NCBI GenBank assembly: GCA_948099385.1
Contig: CANUEZ040000140.1
Coordinates: 2,108,001-2,172,000 of the forward strand
Direction: 5' to 3'
DNA from: Fasciola hepatica
Lineage: Eukaryota > Platyhelminthes > Trematoda > Plagiorchiida > Fasciolidae
DNA: 64,000 bases
Positions 1 through 11,016 of this stretch are shown here, piece after piece. The stretch's first letter is position 1, and every line of letters starts with the position of its first letter. The position numbers and the translations under genes are program-made. Below the pieces are notes generated by a model, which was not told where the DNA came from, did not search any database, and saw only the letters and a program-made list of their open reading frames with translations.

Positions 1-419
1 GACTGCCTCGTTGTCCGAGTGTCACCAGTGAGCTGGAATAAAACTCACTGGATAACACTAAAATAGGCAAAATAGACAGGGTTAAAAATACAAGTGTAGT
101 AAGCGCCTTGCATTTGGTACTGCCTTTGAGTTTGAATGCAGACAGCCGGACATCGGGAAAGGGTTCAGGCTACTAGTTTTGATTCTATCCTACGCCCTTT
201 TCTGCTGATGATCTGGGGGGAAAATCACCGGCCAGTCATGGACGGTTGCGCTTTGCTGCTCTTCGTTCAGCTCGAGTAGAGCAAGCGATTTAGTGTTGGG
301 AAGTCTGTCAAACTTCAGACAGCGCCGCGCCCTGCCTTTCGGTCTTTCATCAGCTTGTGCATGGGTTCGGTGACCCTGAGGTGTTGTGCTCAGCACATCG
401 TGGTCCCAAGATGATACAT
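1..419. other. Unassigned sequence
   Basis: I see no convincing coding or RNA feature here. The open frames are short and match nothing I recognise. It lies directly upstream of a decayed BEL polymerase and may include more decayed pol. Confidence 0.4.
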
Positions 420-1747
420 TCCGAAGAGTTTCTTCAACAGTTCAGTCTTGGAAAACAGGGAATGAGCAACGGAGGGAAGTTACTTCTGAAGTGCCATTTA
501 ACAGCCCCAAGTACAGAACCCATCGGTTAACTGCTAAGGGTAGATATTAGACTGACACAGTCTCGCCTTAGTTTTTGCGAGAAACACTCGATAATACTAC
601 CTGCCCGAAAACCTGTGATAGACTAATTTATTTGACACGTACTCGCCGTAGATGGACAAGCCCGGAAAAGCCATGTGATAAATGCCAATAGGAGGCGTTT
701 TCGGGCATTGCGAAGAAGGGCGGGCGTGAAAGGCAAGATCCGATTTTGTAGGCAGTGTAGAAAGCTCACGGTCGTCGTGGCCAAGCAGTGTTTGATTTTG
801 CCCTCGGAGAGTACGGCTACTCCAGGATGGTGGCCACTTAGTGGAGCTGGAGCTGACCATTTCGGCCCTTTTTTGGTCAGATGCGAGAAGATGGACAAAA
901 TATCCGGGTGCATCATGGCACGTGAAATCTCAAGCCACACACCCAGGAGTCACACGCTTGACGGAAACTCATTCCTTTCTCCTGGCTTTACAACGTTTTA
1001 CAAACAGAAGGGCAGGCAGTTAGACATATACTCAGCTACCGGGTCGAATGGAGTGGATGCTCAACAAAAATTGATGAGTCAGAACCAAGGGCTAAGTCGG
1101 GATGAACTATACTGCCGAACAGCGACACATGGCCTCCGTGGCACACCAAACCCCTGAAGATCAGTCACCATGGTAGTGTGTCAGAAGGTGTGGACAATTC
1201 CGCTAGAAAAACATTGCCGTCCCCGTTCAAAAAGCAGCCACCGTACGACGGGACTTTGGATACAGAGCTGACTAGGGTAGGGAAAACCTTGAATAACCGT
1301 CCCATGATTCCATTCTCTCCATGCTACCCCACTCACCCAGCGTTCTCCCAAAATGACTTGTTGGCGTTGATGTCAAGTAGCGGGCTTCGAGGCTTGATGG
1401 TTCTTTAAGTTAGCTACCTACACGGATGAAAGCAGGCAAATTATCCGGCCAGCATGTTTTTGAAGCCTTGGTTACGTGATTACCTGCCGATCCTACAAGC
1501 ACGACAGGGGCGGCTCACCAAAGAAAGACACTTCAAGGTTGGTGACTAGTTAGTGTTCTCCGACAAACGTGCTCACTTTAGTTCACAGCCCCTGAGAGTT
1601 GTCGGAGAAGTCGTTACACGTGTTCACCGGCTGGTGAGAACTTTGAAAATTGGGGCTACCAAGAGAACATTGACTCCCGATGTCCTTGGCCTCAGTCTTC
1701 ATGCTGCCGAGGACTGGTTACCTGGAGCTACAAGCTTAGCCTTCTAA
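420..1747 (+). pseudogene. BEL/Pao pol relic: integrase and C-terminal domain
   Basis: This is a decayed 3' end of a BEL/Pao polymerase, spread over several frames. It follows the intact-like integrase at 19.9-21.1 kb domain by domain. About 500-680 encodes a stretch resembling LLRVDGRL...ILPARQPV; 690-790 has the integrase zinc region with the pair CRQC; 820-940 has GWWPLSGAGADHFGPF, matching GWWPFSDTGLDYFGPL of the other copy; 1040-1080 matches the second catalytic block (SDNGSN reads SATGSN here, so the aspartate is lost). 1250-1370 matches the ILNNRPLVPV block, and 1410-1700 the SYLHGWKQANY and FKVGD blocks of the DUF5641-type tail. Stops and frameshifts are frequent, so no product is expected. 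Its similarity to the 15.5-kb element suggests the same or a sister family. Confidence 0.8.
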
Positions 1748-2495
1748 TAGCCCTGAACTTCAAGTTTGAAGAGAAAATAATGTACACGGGGGAAACTTTA
1801 CCAAGATAAGCTGATTCATATTAAGAGCCCATTCACCTTATGCACACACATTCAGATTGGTTGGCGGACACACTGCAATTAACTAGCTGGTTTGCTACTA
1901 TTTTCCATTAGAACACAATGTTGTCGTGCCTTCCCATACATTATTCTCCATTTACAAGATTGTTTTCACGAGTAGTAATTGATGTTTTCACACTCGCATG
2001 CCCACCCACGCCCAAGTACGAAAGGGCACCAGTTTACTCCAGGCTTCCGTCAGAGCCTGTTTTGGCCTTACATCCTCCTGCTTATTGGTGACAGTACTGA
2101 GAACGATTTCGCTGGTGACAATTGTTGTTTTTCACTCATGCCAGCTCGTTTACTTACGCACACATATACTTGAGCTTCTATCAGCTCAACCATGGCAGGT
2201 GAACCCAGAACCCTTGCACATGTTTGCCATTTTTACTCGCGGACACTCCCCGGTACTCACTGACTATGTTCATGAACAATGGTCGACATAGCGAAGGACG
2301 GCATTTTGATCCGGAGAGAAAACTCTCTTACTTAACCGCCAAATTGCGTGTGACTAAGGCCATGTATGCATAGATGCCGATTCCAGATGCCGGCATAAGT
2401 ATTTGCGCGCACCGACGGCAGGGCTTGGGTGGTCAGAGAGAACCCTAATTTCAGAAACTGAGCCTTGCTAGGATAGGACGGACTTTGGTGTGCAG
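1748..2495 (+). other. Probable 3' noncoding part of the BEL relic
   Basis: No coding similarity is visible. The distance from the end of pol homology (about 1.72 kb) to the LTR remnant at 2496 is about 780 bases. In the better-preserved BEL element the same interval (21027-21819) is about 790 bases. I therefore read this as the decayed 3' untranslated internal region of the same relic. Confidence 0.4.
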
Positions 2496-2861
2496 CATAA
2501 CAACTAGCGGTGGAAAGACCTCAAATAACACTTTTTTGCCATGGATTCATGAAAATAATCGATGACGTACAATAATTGTGCTTTTCCTACCACTTGTATA
2601 ATTTTTGCACCAACCCTCGTTTATTTGCATCCAACCCGCGACTTTTTCACAGACTGTTTGCACCTTCATGACTCACCTGCTCTTCTTTCTCACGCCGTGA
2701 ACTTGGCTCCCGTCTTTATTCCTTTTTGCGGCGTATTTGAGGTTAGTCTATATAACTAATGTTGTTTGTTTCATAATCTAGCATCGTAGTAACTGCAAAT
2801 CAATCTTGCTTTGGTTTTGGATACGTGTGAGTTTGCTGCGCACCGCTCGGGAGTACGTAAG
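2496..2861 (+). repeat. Decayed BEL LTR
   Basis: This aligns along its length with the LTR at 15526-15903. It shares a GTGGAAA block near the start, the run AATCTAGCATCGTAGTAACT near 2775 (AATCTAGTATCGTAGAATAT in the other LTR), a GGTTTTGGATACGTG block for GATTTCGGGATCCGTTG, and a CGTAAGG end where the intact LTR has CGTAACA. The ends are estimated from the alignment. It is probably the 3' LTR of the relic just upstream. Confidence 0.6.
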
Positions 2862-4486
2862 GATACCCACCCGGTATCCTTGACCTTGCCACCTTGCAGG
2901 GAAGAAGCTCAATCACCCCTGATAATTCCTCCCGGAAGCATCCGGCTTTTCTGTTCGTGAATTTAAATCCTGATCAGAATATAAATATGTTCCGCCGACC
3001 TTCTAAATAAAACCTGGCCCTTGCCTCATTTACATAAACGTGAGCAGTTCCTTGTATATTGTCATCATTTATTATCACGGCTTAAAGCTGGAACGAGGCC
3101 AAGACTACAAAACCCCGTGTATCCGGACTCCATAACACTTTATCGTCAACCAGCAAGCAGCCTGACCGAATCCTGAGGCTTCCAATTAGGCTCTCTCGTG
3201 TTTATTCCTGGATTCATTCGCACTGTTGGCTGCTGCTGTGTTTGGCTTTTACTGTCATGTGCCCACAAATGCACTCTTGAATTACACCCCGTGCAGTCGT
3301 GGGCACTAGCCTGCCATTGTGCGCACGAGAGAGCAGTTGACGTCGGTCGCGCCTCATCCAATGAGATTGTTCCACTTTTTGCACTACCTTGGAGGGCATA
3401 ATTCGATGATTCCATTGCCTTACTCTTCCGATCATACACGTCGCCGACTCATGCAGTTGCACACCATATTGCTTTCTCATTTTCTCGCCTGTCCTGGCAC
3501 TTACCGTGCGCAGCCACGGAATACACACATTTACCGGAGCAAGTGCCCCCTTCTGCATACTCCTTGGTGTCATCATTGGTTCAATAAACTGATTGATTTG
3601 ACCATTTTCCCCACACTTGATGTCCAGAGAAGACCTTTTGATCCGTGCAGACCTCATAGCAGCCTTGATTTCAATCAATCCACCCGATTCGTAGTAGTCC
3701 TAGTAGCCTCGCGGTAGACCGGGTGGCTACTTCTGATGCAGCATCTTCCCCCTGGATGTTCATGCAAACGGCAATTATTACGCCAACTGGTACTGCACCA
3801 GCCATCAACACTCCTCAGCTTCGGCATCCATACCTCGCTGAATCCGACTGGTTTGTCAACACAAGGACCTTACCTCACCAGGGTTCTCATACTTACGGGA
3901 TAATGCACACCGCCAACGGCAGTCACTTCCTCATTATCACTGAGTCCGACTTAAAGCAAATCGACAACTAAGCTGGAACACGAAACAAAAGCTTTACTGA
4001 TGGAATTCCGTTATTCTGTCCGAACGCGGGGTCACCGATCCCCCTCGTTTGTAATCTCCAATACTGAAGCCAAAATCGCTGAAACTCCATGGGAAATATA
4101 TTTGGCAGTTTGCCGGCACGAAAAGTCCTAAGCCTGTGTGAAGATTGATAACCCTGTACCGGTTGCAAGATTTTTCTCCCGCTTCAAACTGTATGGTGCG
4201 CGAAAGTTCATTCTCCACCGATCAGGCTTCAATCCTCCTCCGACCAGCTGCGCGTATTTGTCCTTTGCATAAAAACGGTCATTGATCCTGAGAATTCGGT
4301 TCAGTTTATTTCAGTTTGCAAAGAACAGGAAATGTCCACGGCCAGTCGAGTGTTCACAGTCCTTCCGATGGTATGTACACCAGTTACGCACCCACTATGG
4401 CACAGTTTTGTTCTTTGAATCCCTGCTAAAAATGAGAGGGAAACGACAAACCTCATCTCACGTCAACTGCGAGGGGTATTATGTAT
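2862..4486. other. Unassigned sequence
   Basis: There are several overlapping short frames on both strands, for example an 82-codon frame at 3723-3971 ending near LIITESDLKQIDN. None matches a family I know. No RNA gene or clear repeat boundary is seen. Confidence 0.4.
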
Positions 4487-4790
4487 ATTAATTATAATGA
4501 TAATAATAATGGTGCATTTCTCGACTGGAATGAAGACACACTCGCAAGCCATGATGATCGAGTACAGCTTATTACGCAATTGTGAAATTTTCACAAATTT
4601 CAAAGGTCAGGTTCTTACTTCTAAGTAACTGTACTACAGGACTAAAGTAGGAACGTGTTACGCGGGAAGTGTAAAGCTGTTTTGGTTTCGGGAGCGGGGC
4701 CTTGTGGTGAGTCTGCCAAACAAAAAGCTGCTGGTTAAAGCGTTATTAGGAAGTAAGGAAGATGTAATAAGTACAAGAATGGTTTGAACA
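4487..4790 (-). repeat. ATT-tailed dispersed repeat (3' end)
   Basis: On the + strand this begins with TGATAATAATAATGGTGCATTTCTCGA at 4498. The same design recurs at 39246 (AATAATAATATTGGTGTGTTTCTCG), with patchy similarity over about 250 bases, including a shared TTCACAAATT block and a TGGTTTGAA block. Read on the minus strand, both end in an (ATT)n tail, as non-LTR retroelements often do. No protein is seen in either copy. Confidence 0.45.
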
Positions 4791-7700
4791 GTGGTTCTTC
4801 GAGAGATCAAAGACAGTCGGGACGCACCGGCTGGTTGCCAGAAGGATCGGTGTCCAAAGACCGGAGGGAGATTTCCATCGGTGAATACCCGGACACTGTG
4901 GAGAGCAAAGCCAACCTCAAATCGTCAGTCAGCATTGTCAGCAGGGTATTGAGTTGTACTCCACTGAAGCCATTTAAGCAAATCTTTGGGCCGGTGGACT
5001 TCAGTATGAAAACCTAAAAGAGTGAGCCTGTGAGGTCAGATAGGTCTATTTTATTTGTCCCTTTTTTAGGTAATTCCATTGCAATAAGGACGGAAAGACT
5101 TGAAAAAGGGCATGGAGGGAAATAATTCACATGGAATTTGGCGTGCTGTAGAGGCAGAGCGGATGACAGTTGGACGTTTACCTGAGGACTCCGAAAAGCG
5201 TTCATTGAGGAGGCGGACTGCCGGAACGATAAGATGGAGTAGATGATTCAGAGAAAAGATAAGAGGATGAAGTGTAGGTAAGCAAGCCCTGTGGCAGTGA
5301 TCTTCAGAGGACTAGAACCGGGGCGACATCGGGTGTCGCTGGATGTAAGGATGAACGTTTCTGTACATATGACAAAGGAATAAAGATAAGTTTTGGCCAA
5401 CAGCGAGTGACCGGTGTTTTATTTCATGGATTAATTGTTTACCACCAGAGGCGGGCCACGAATTGAGGACCGAGCATGGGCGGGCTCACCAGACGAGACC
5501 GTGTGTTCATGAGGAAAATGATTGGGTAGCAGGCAAAATTGGACCAAGATTGCGTCAGTTAGCGAAATAGGTACAGCAGGTTGAAAACACCGAGGCGATG
5601 GCAGGATTTCGGTTTTTGGTATGTAAACCACAATGGCCGACAAGAGGGTATACTGGGGGTAATGGATGTTTCATTGCGCGACGTATTTTGACACCAAAAA
5701 TCCCTCCTAGCTGTCCGGTGAAACATATATGGTGGCTTGTAACCCGGGTAACCCTATTGTAGCCGCATTGGCATGCGATGTAAGAGGCTGTACATGGCAC
5801 CGGCTAGCGTTAGTTGAAGTTTGAACCAGGGCCGTTCAGTGTGGAAGGTTGCCCAGTCCGATAAGTCAGATTTATTTAGTCCCTGCGGTAACCCGAGAAT
5901 AGCACCTGGTGGGCTGATGGCTACAAAGTAGCGGGCATGATCCGAAACGAGATCTGAGATATGGCAGCCTGGGGAATGTTTCAACTGGGGGTTAAGATGG
6001 CAAGTGGGGGCAATATATGATGAGCTAGTTCTATTATTACGGCAAGGGTTGGGCTTCTTTTTAATGCTCGATGTCAAGTGCCTTATGCCGCGGACAGGAC
6101 CTTGGAGTCTTGTGTTGATTGCAGAAGCCAGGAGGGAGTATGCAGACGGGGATGAGCCATAGGTACCGACTGCAGGCTGGTAAAGTTACGGTGTGGTTGA
6201 GAGCTTCATGCGAGACGGGATTTGTTTCAACCGAAGTCGGGAGAACAAATTTTGATGTGATATTGGGGCAACGGATGAATAATTGAGTTTCGATAATGAT
6301 AATGATAAAGGTTTATCTCGGATAACCCCGAAGCATGCCGTAACGCAAGATCAAACGGTACAATTGGAAGCAGGGTCCGAATTCCAAGAGGATTATTCAG
6401 GTATGTGCACTCGATATTGTGCAGGAGAAAGTATTTAAATTACTCTTTAGGGCGGCGCTCGGCAAACTTGAACTCAAGGTCGGGTGGCCAACGCGGCCAA
6501 GTCAAGATGGAGCTGGTCGGAGGTAGTAGACTCATGCTCGAATATTACGAAAAAGGGACTGTGTAACGAAAGAATCGAACAGAATTGAGGGAAGTTTTGT
6601 TCACTTTGAGGAAAACGAATTTTCCAAGAGAGACATGAACAAGCTATAGCGCTCCGTGGAGTATGGCACGGCTTTGAATTTGAAATCACACGATGGATGG
6701 ATTGAATTTGCAGACAAAGAGCAAACACAATCTTTCGAAGATTACCCATGTAACTTTCAGCCCCAGTTAAATACCCAGTGAAGGACTCATTTGTATGGAG
6801 GGATTGCCTAGGTGGTGGTGAAAGAAGTGGCCGGATGTAAACATGTAATCGTTGCGCACATTGCTTACTTTCAGAAAGGCGGAATGTGATGCACCAAAAT
6901 GGAAATGGGAACTGGGTGACAAATCAATTTGTGATGCGTAGCAATGATAGTCGCAGATGCAAGGTTTGTAAAGATGAGTAGTTAAATGACAAGTAAGTAC
7001 TTATGGTTGTCGTTATCTCAGGGCTGAACATGATGACTAGAGAGCTGCAAGGGTGAAAATTGTCTGAGAGGATTTACCAGGATAGAACACCGGATGTGAA
7101 AAGGCGCCAAACAACGGATGAATACGTTTGCAAAGTATCATGGTCATTTTGGCCACAATTCGACAGTTGACTACGGGCATATGGTTGCTGGCAAGCATCT
7201 TGTTACAGGACATTCTAAATCTGCACCCATTTTTAAGTTTCTAACTTCAGCGGAGTGTTATTAAGGCTAAGGCACGTCAAGTACCTGCACACGTAGTAGA
7301 ACAGAGACAGTGCTATTAAGGAAGGCTGCTGGGTTTAGATATTAAATCATATAGAGCCTTAAGAGGTCAATGTCAGATACTGAGGCTGTTGGAGCGCGTG
7401 CCTTTTTACGTGTGGGCTGTAAATGGTCGTTTGGCTCCGCTCCGGTCGTCAGCGTTTAGAGTCAACGATGGGTTGGTTTATATTCTCGATGTGGGAGATA
7501 AAGATGTTTTACACATTGTGCTATCATATGTTTGGAGGGTGAATCCCGAGGCTACCGCATAGGAAGCTCTCGCTCACACTTCATTTGGGCTAAAATAAAC
7601 AATGTAGGCACATGGAAACCTGGGTAGGTCGCAAAAACTCATGAATGAGTAACTAGGGGTTTGCTTCAGTGAGATCCGGCTTTCATACTACTCTTGAGAG

Positions 7701-8283
7701 TTGACAGTTGCTGGTGATGATCGGTCAGTTTATCAACAAGAACGATTATGGGCATAGCAGAATTCACATGGATGAAATTTGAAGAGCGTGTATGGACAAC
7801 GGACTTTGGCAAAAACGAGCTTGTCAGAAATCGAACAAGGAAACCGAAAGGGTTTAACCTGACAGGAATGAGGTCTAATTATACTCGGATAGCTCTTTTA
7901 GCAAGCTTGTCACCCCGCACATAGCAGTGGAAGTGCTGAGGGCTGAAAGCGTAAGCTCCTTTTTTCGGAGCAGGGTCGTTGTTGTAATGGGGAATTCATC
8001 CCTTATTTAAGGGGCTTAGGGCATGAATCCGATACCTTCGCAGAGAGGAGTACTTTTGGTTATTTGCTTTTCATAAATCAGGCTAGCGGGAAAACATGCT
8101 TTCCCCTCAGGGGGCGCTTCTCATTTCCCTCCCTCCCGCCATTCCTTACGAGTGATCCACGAGGTCCGCCACCACTAGGCTTTGCTGTTTTCCCCTTCAT
8201 CATAAGACAACCGCAGACTTGTTGCCATTTTTCCATCGGTGGTGTCGTGTCTTCGAGCTATGGAAGAGGGAAAAGGTGGGGAA
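4791..8283. other. Unassigned 3.5 kb with retroelement-like tails
   Basis: No recognisable protein. Three spots look like 3' ends of minus-strand retroelements. At 6292-6320 there is an ATT-type tail (GATAATGATAATGATAAAGG). At 5030-5075 and 5855-5895 two sites share the minus-strand pattern GGNACAAATAAA followed by a GACNTATCNGAC-like end. The rest is featureless to my reading. Confidence 0.35.
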
Positions 8284-11016
8284 CAGGCTAACCCAAAGCT
8301 TGAAACGCTCGGGGAATGCATGCTCGATCGCTCCTTTTGGACTGGGCCTGGGTCAAACGACTTTCTGTTTACATGTGAACTGGCTGTTGTTGGCACCAAC
8401 CGTAATGGTGAGTTAGCACGAATCACAGACGGTTTGTTCTTCTGTTGACTAAGTATCTGGTGTTGCATAAGCCAAAAATAGGACGATGCTAGTCAGGTGA
8501 TGGGAAGGGGAATTAATCGGCGAAGTCCTAGTGATTCGATTTAGGGTGACCGCTGTATGGATGTTGATGAGTTTGACAGGTGCTGGTTATTGGGTTAGAA
8601 ACAGAGGCGGGGACTAAATCAGAAGTGGTACTCGGAATTTTTAAAGATTATCTTTCATCCGACCTATGGCATTTCATATATTCCATTGCGATTTTAGAGG
8701 TACTGGGCTCAGTCATGAAAGAAAATGTGTTTGTGTATAGTAAACCGGTAGTTTTTACGCTAAGGTCGTGGCAATGACGATTATTGATGAAGCACTTCTT
8801 AGAGATCATCGGGGTTCAGGTTCGCATCCAACACATTCCACATAAGCTCTTCAAATAGTCGTATATGGAATCAAAAGAACGAATAGTTTCTGCATGTCCA
8901 GCTCCACTTTTGTTCTAGACTTAAGTATGATGTCGTAGTCTATGGAAGGAATATCAGCTGGGAGTTTATTCCACGAAGTTGCACCTTTAAGGAGAAAACT
9001 GTTTTGCCGTAAGGATTTCCGATAAGTAGGGATTTTTGTGCGGTGTTCCCTATGGCGCAGCCGGTTTGTGGAGTTATTACTGAACTGCGCATGTCTAGAC
9101 GATACGGCTTGCCTGTGGGGCAAATTAAACAGAAAGCAAGGTTTGGTTTTGTTATCCTGTACCACTGACAGTCGAACCGCAGGAGCGTACACCGTTGTCT
9201 GTAGCTTAGGTTCATAGGAGGCCCGTATAGTTTTAGGTAAATCGATGCTGCATATTTCTTTCTTCGATAGTTTCACCTTCGCGCATAATTGAGAACACAA
9301 GCGCACAGTAACCTAGGTTAGGGCAAATATGAGTTTTATACATCTCTAATTTACTGCTGGTGAGAAGGAAGTTTATCTGCTACAAGCCAAGGGACTTTTC
9401 TGCCCGTGCAGTTATGTGAGAAGTGGTTCCGGAGAAACTCAAATGGTAAGAATATTGTAGTCCGAAGTGTCGTATTGCTGAGGAATACGGGAGTGAAACA
9501 CTTCCGTTCTTAAGCCTATCATGGAGAATATTGCAGTTTGGCGAAAGACAACTGCTTTTCGTCGACAATTTCATTCCTCAGCGATCACACCAGAGGGCTA
9601 TGGACCCCACGTCGACCGTGATGTTCTTTAGTTCCACGGAAAGGTTTTCTCGTTCGGATTCGTAGGCTGTCTTCATGTCATCGGTGAATAAGAAAATTCC
9701 GCCACAAGTGGCGACAATGCAAATGTAATTTATACATAGTAAAAACAGCAGTGATCCTGGAACACTTCCTTGGGTAACCCCACTGTTTACTGGGTGGGGG
9801 TCCGACAACAGGCTGTGACGCAGGTAACTTGGCGAGGGTTTTGTAGGTGGGATTTAAACCACCTGAGTAGGAGGTTTTCGGTTCCGTAACCTCTGCTCTT
9901 GTTCAGCAACTTTATATGCGGGACTCTGTTCAAGGCTTCTGTCATACCAAGATAGATGATGACGAGTGCCCTGTCTTTATCGTCGGCTGTTGTTACCAAG
10001 TTCCAATAGTTGAATTGGCAGAATGAACACAAGCGTGATCTGAGAAATCCGTGCTGTCTGAGATTGATAAGTTTATGTGCAGAAGGACTGTCCGTCAATT
10101 AGTGTTTCACAACCGTTTCTAGCAGCCCTGAGATCACTGGAGTGTGGTTATTCAAGAGGTAATTGATAATGTCATGCACTGCGCCTTTCTTTTGCTTAGG
10201 TATTATAACGGATTTCTTCTACTGGCTGGGGAAGGTTTCGGTTTGGAAAGATAGACTGTATAGACTTAGTAACAGGAGGGAATATCCGGGCCACAAGGAG
10301 CAAATACTGCTGGTGGTAGTCCTTTGGGTCCGAATTGGTGGGTGGGTTTTGGAGTGTGGACGCACCTATTTATATCCGTAGTGGTATTCATGATAGGACT
10401 GAGGGAAGAATTTGTGATAGAAAGGGTGGCAAGCTGGGTACGCGCTGAACGGAGAGACACAGGGGTTGTAAATTACGTGGTAAACTTGTCAGCTTTCTTT
10501 CGAGGTGAGGTTATGAGATTATCCAAAAAGATGACCTGTTTTATGCATTCAGTTGATTGTAGGGAACGGGCCGTGTGCAGTCAGGCTAGCCCTTGAGCTT
10601 TGTTTGGGTGGCATAGTGTTTTTGTTTCTCACTTCAGTTGTGAGTTACGGGCCATGAGTTGAGCTTCGCGGGATAGACTTTCCAGTAGTAAGACTGCAGA
10701 AAACTCTCCATTTCGTTGGTACTGCCGTCGAAGCCCATCGTATTTCTCCCTTAGCCTGGTTGTACGGTAAATTGCTGGTCTGGATGGATAGTAGGGGAGT
10801 GGTATTTTTCCGATGCATGAAGGTAAACTTGAATAAAGGAGTTCAGCGGAGTACTGAGGATTTGCTGTTGAGGAGAACTCGGCCCGATTTCCGGAACGGA
10901 ATTAGAGAGGGGATCTCGTTCCATCTAGAGCGATGCAGGGAGGGACCGTGACATGGTGGGCTTTCATTGTGTGGCTTGACTTTAAGTCTGCAACTGACCA
11001 CTTTATGGTCACTGCC
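8284..11016 (-). repeat. Left arm of inverted duplication 1 (LINE-A 3' part)
   Basis: This is the reverse complement of 12587-15319. Paired positions sum to 23603 at every place I checked, so no net insertion or deletion exists across about 2.73 kb. I noticed only three clear base differences inside the arms, including one codon (Ile here, Pro in the other arm) near 9917. Similarity stops at 8284, and at the inner end near 11016. The outer flanks of the two arms are unrelated. Confidence 0.9.
8850..11016 (-). pseudogene. LINE-A reverse transcriptase relic (inverted copy)
   Basis: Minus-strand remains of the LINE-A ORF2 from the end of the endonuclease through RT to the C-terminus. The order from high to low coordinates is: the endonuclease-RT linker (about 11000-10650), RT fingers with TTDINRCVHTPKP and a PKGLPPAVFA block (about 10450-10270), the KAFDRVPH-type block read as EALNRVPH (about 9930), the palm with TQGSVPGSLLFLLCIN and FTDD instead of FADD (about 9780-9680), and the C-terminal region ending at 8851. 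It is cut into at least five frames by stops and shifts. The same breaks are present in the other arm, so they predate the duplication. Confidence 0.85.

Noticed and set aside
3214..3678. 154-codon minus-strand frame as a host gene
   Set aside because: Overlaps another long frame on the opposite strand, no recognisable domain, no splice context I can defend.
8284..11016. Classical LINE twin-priming inversion
   Set aside because: Twin priming inverts the 5' part without duplicating the 3' part; here the whole 3' part is present twice.
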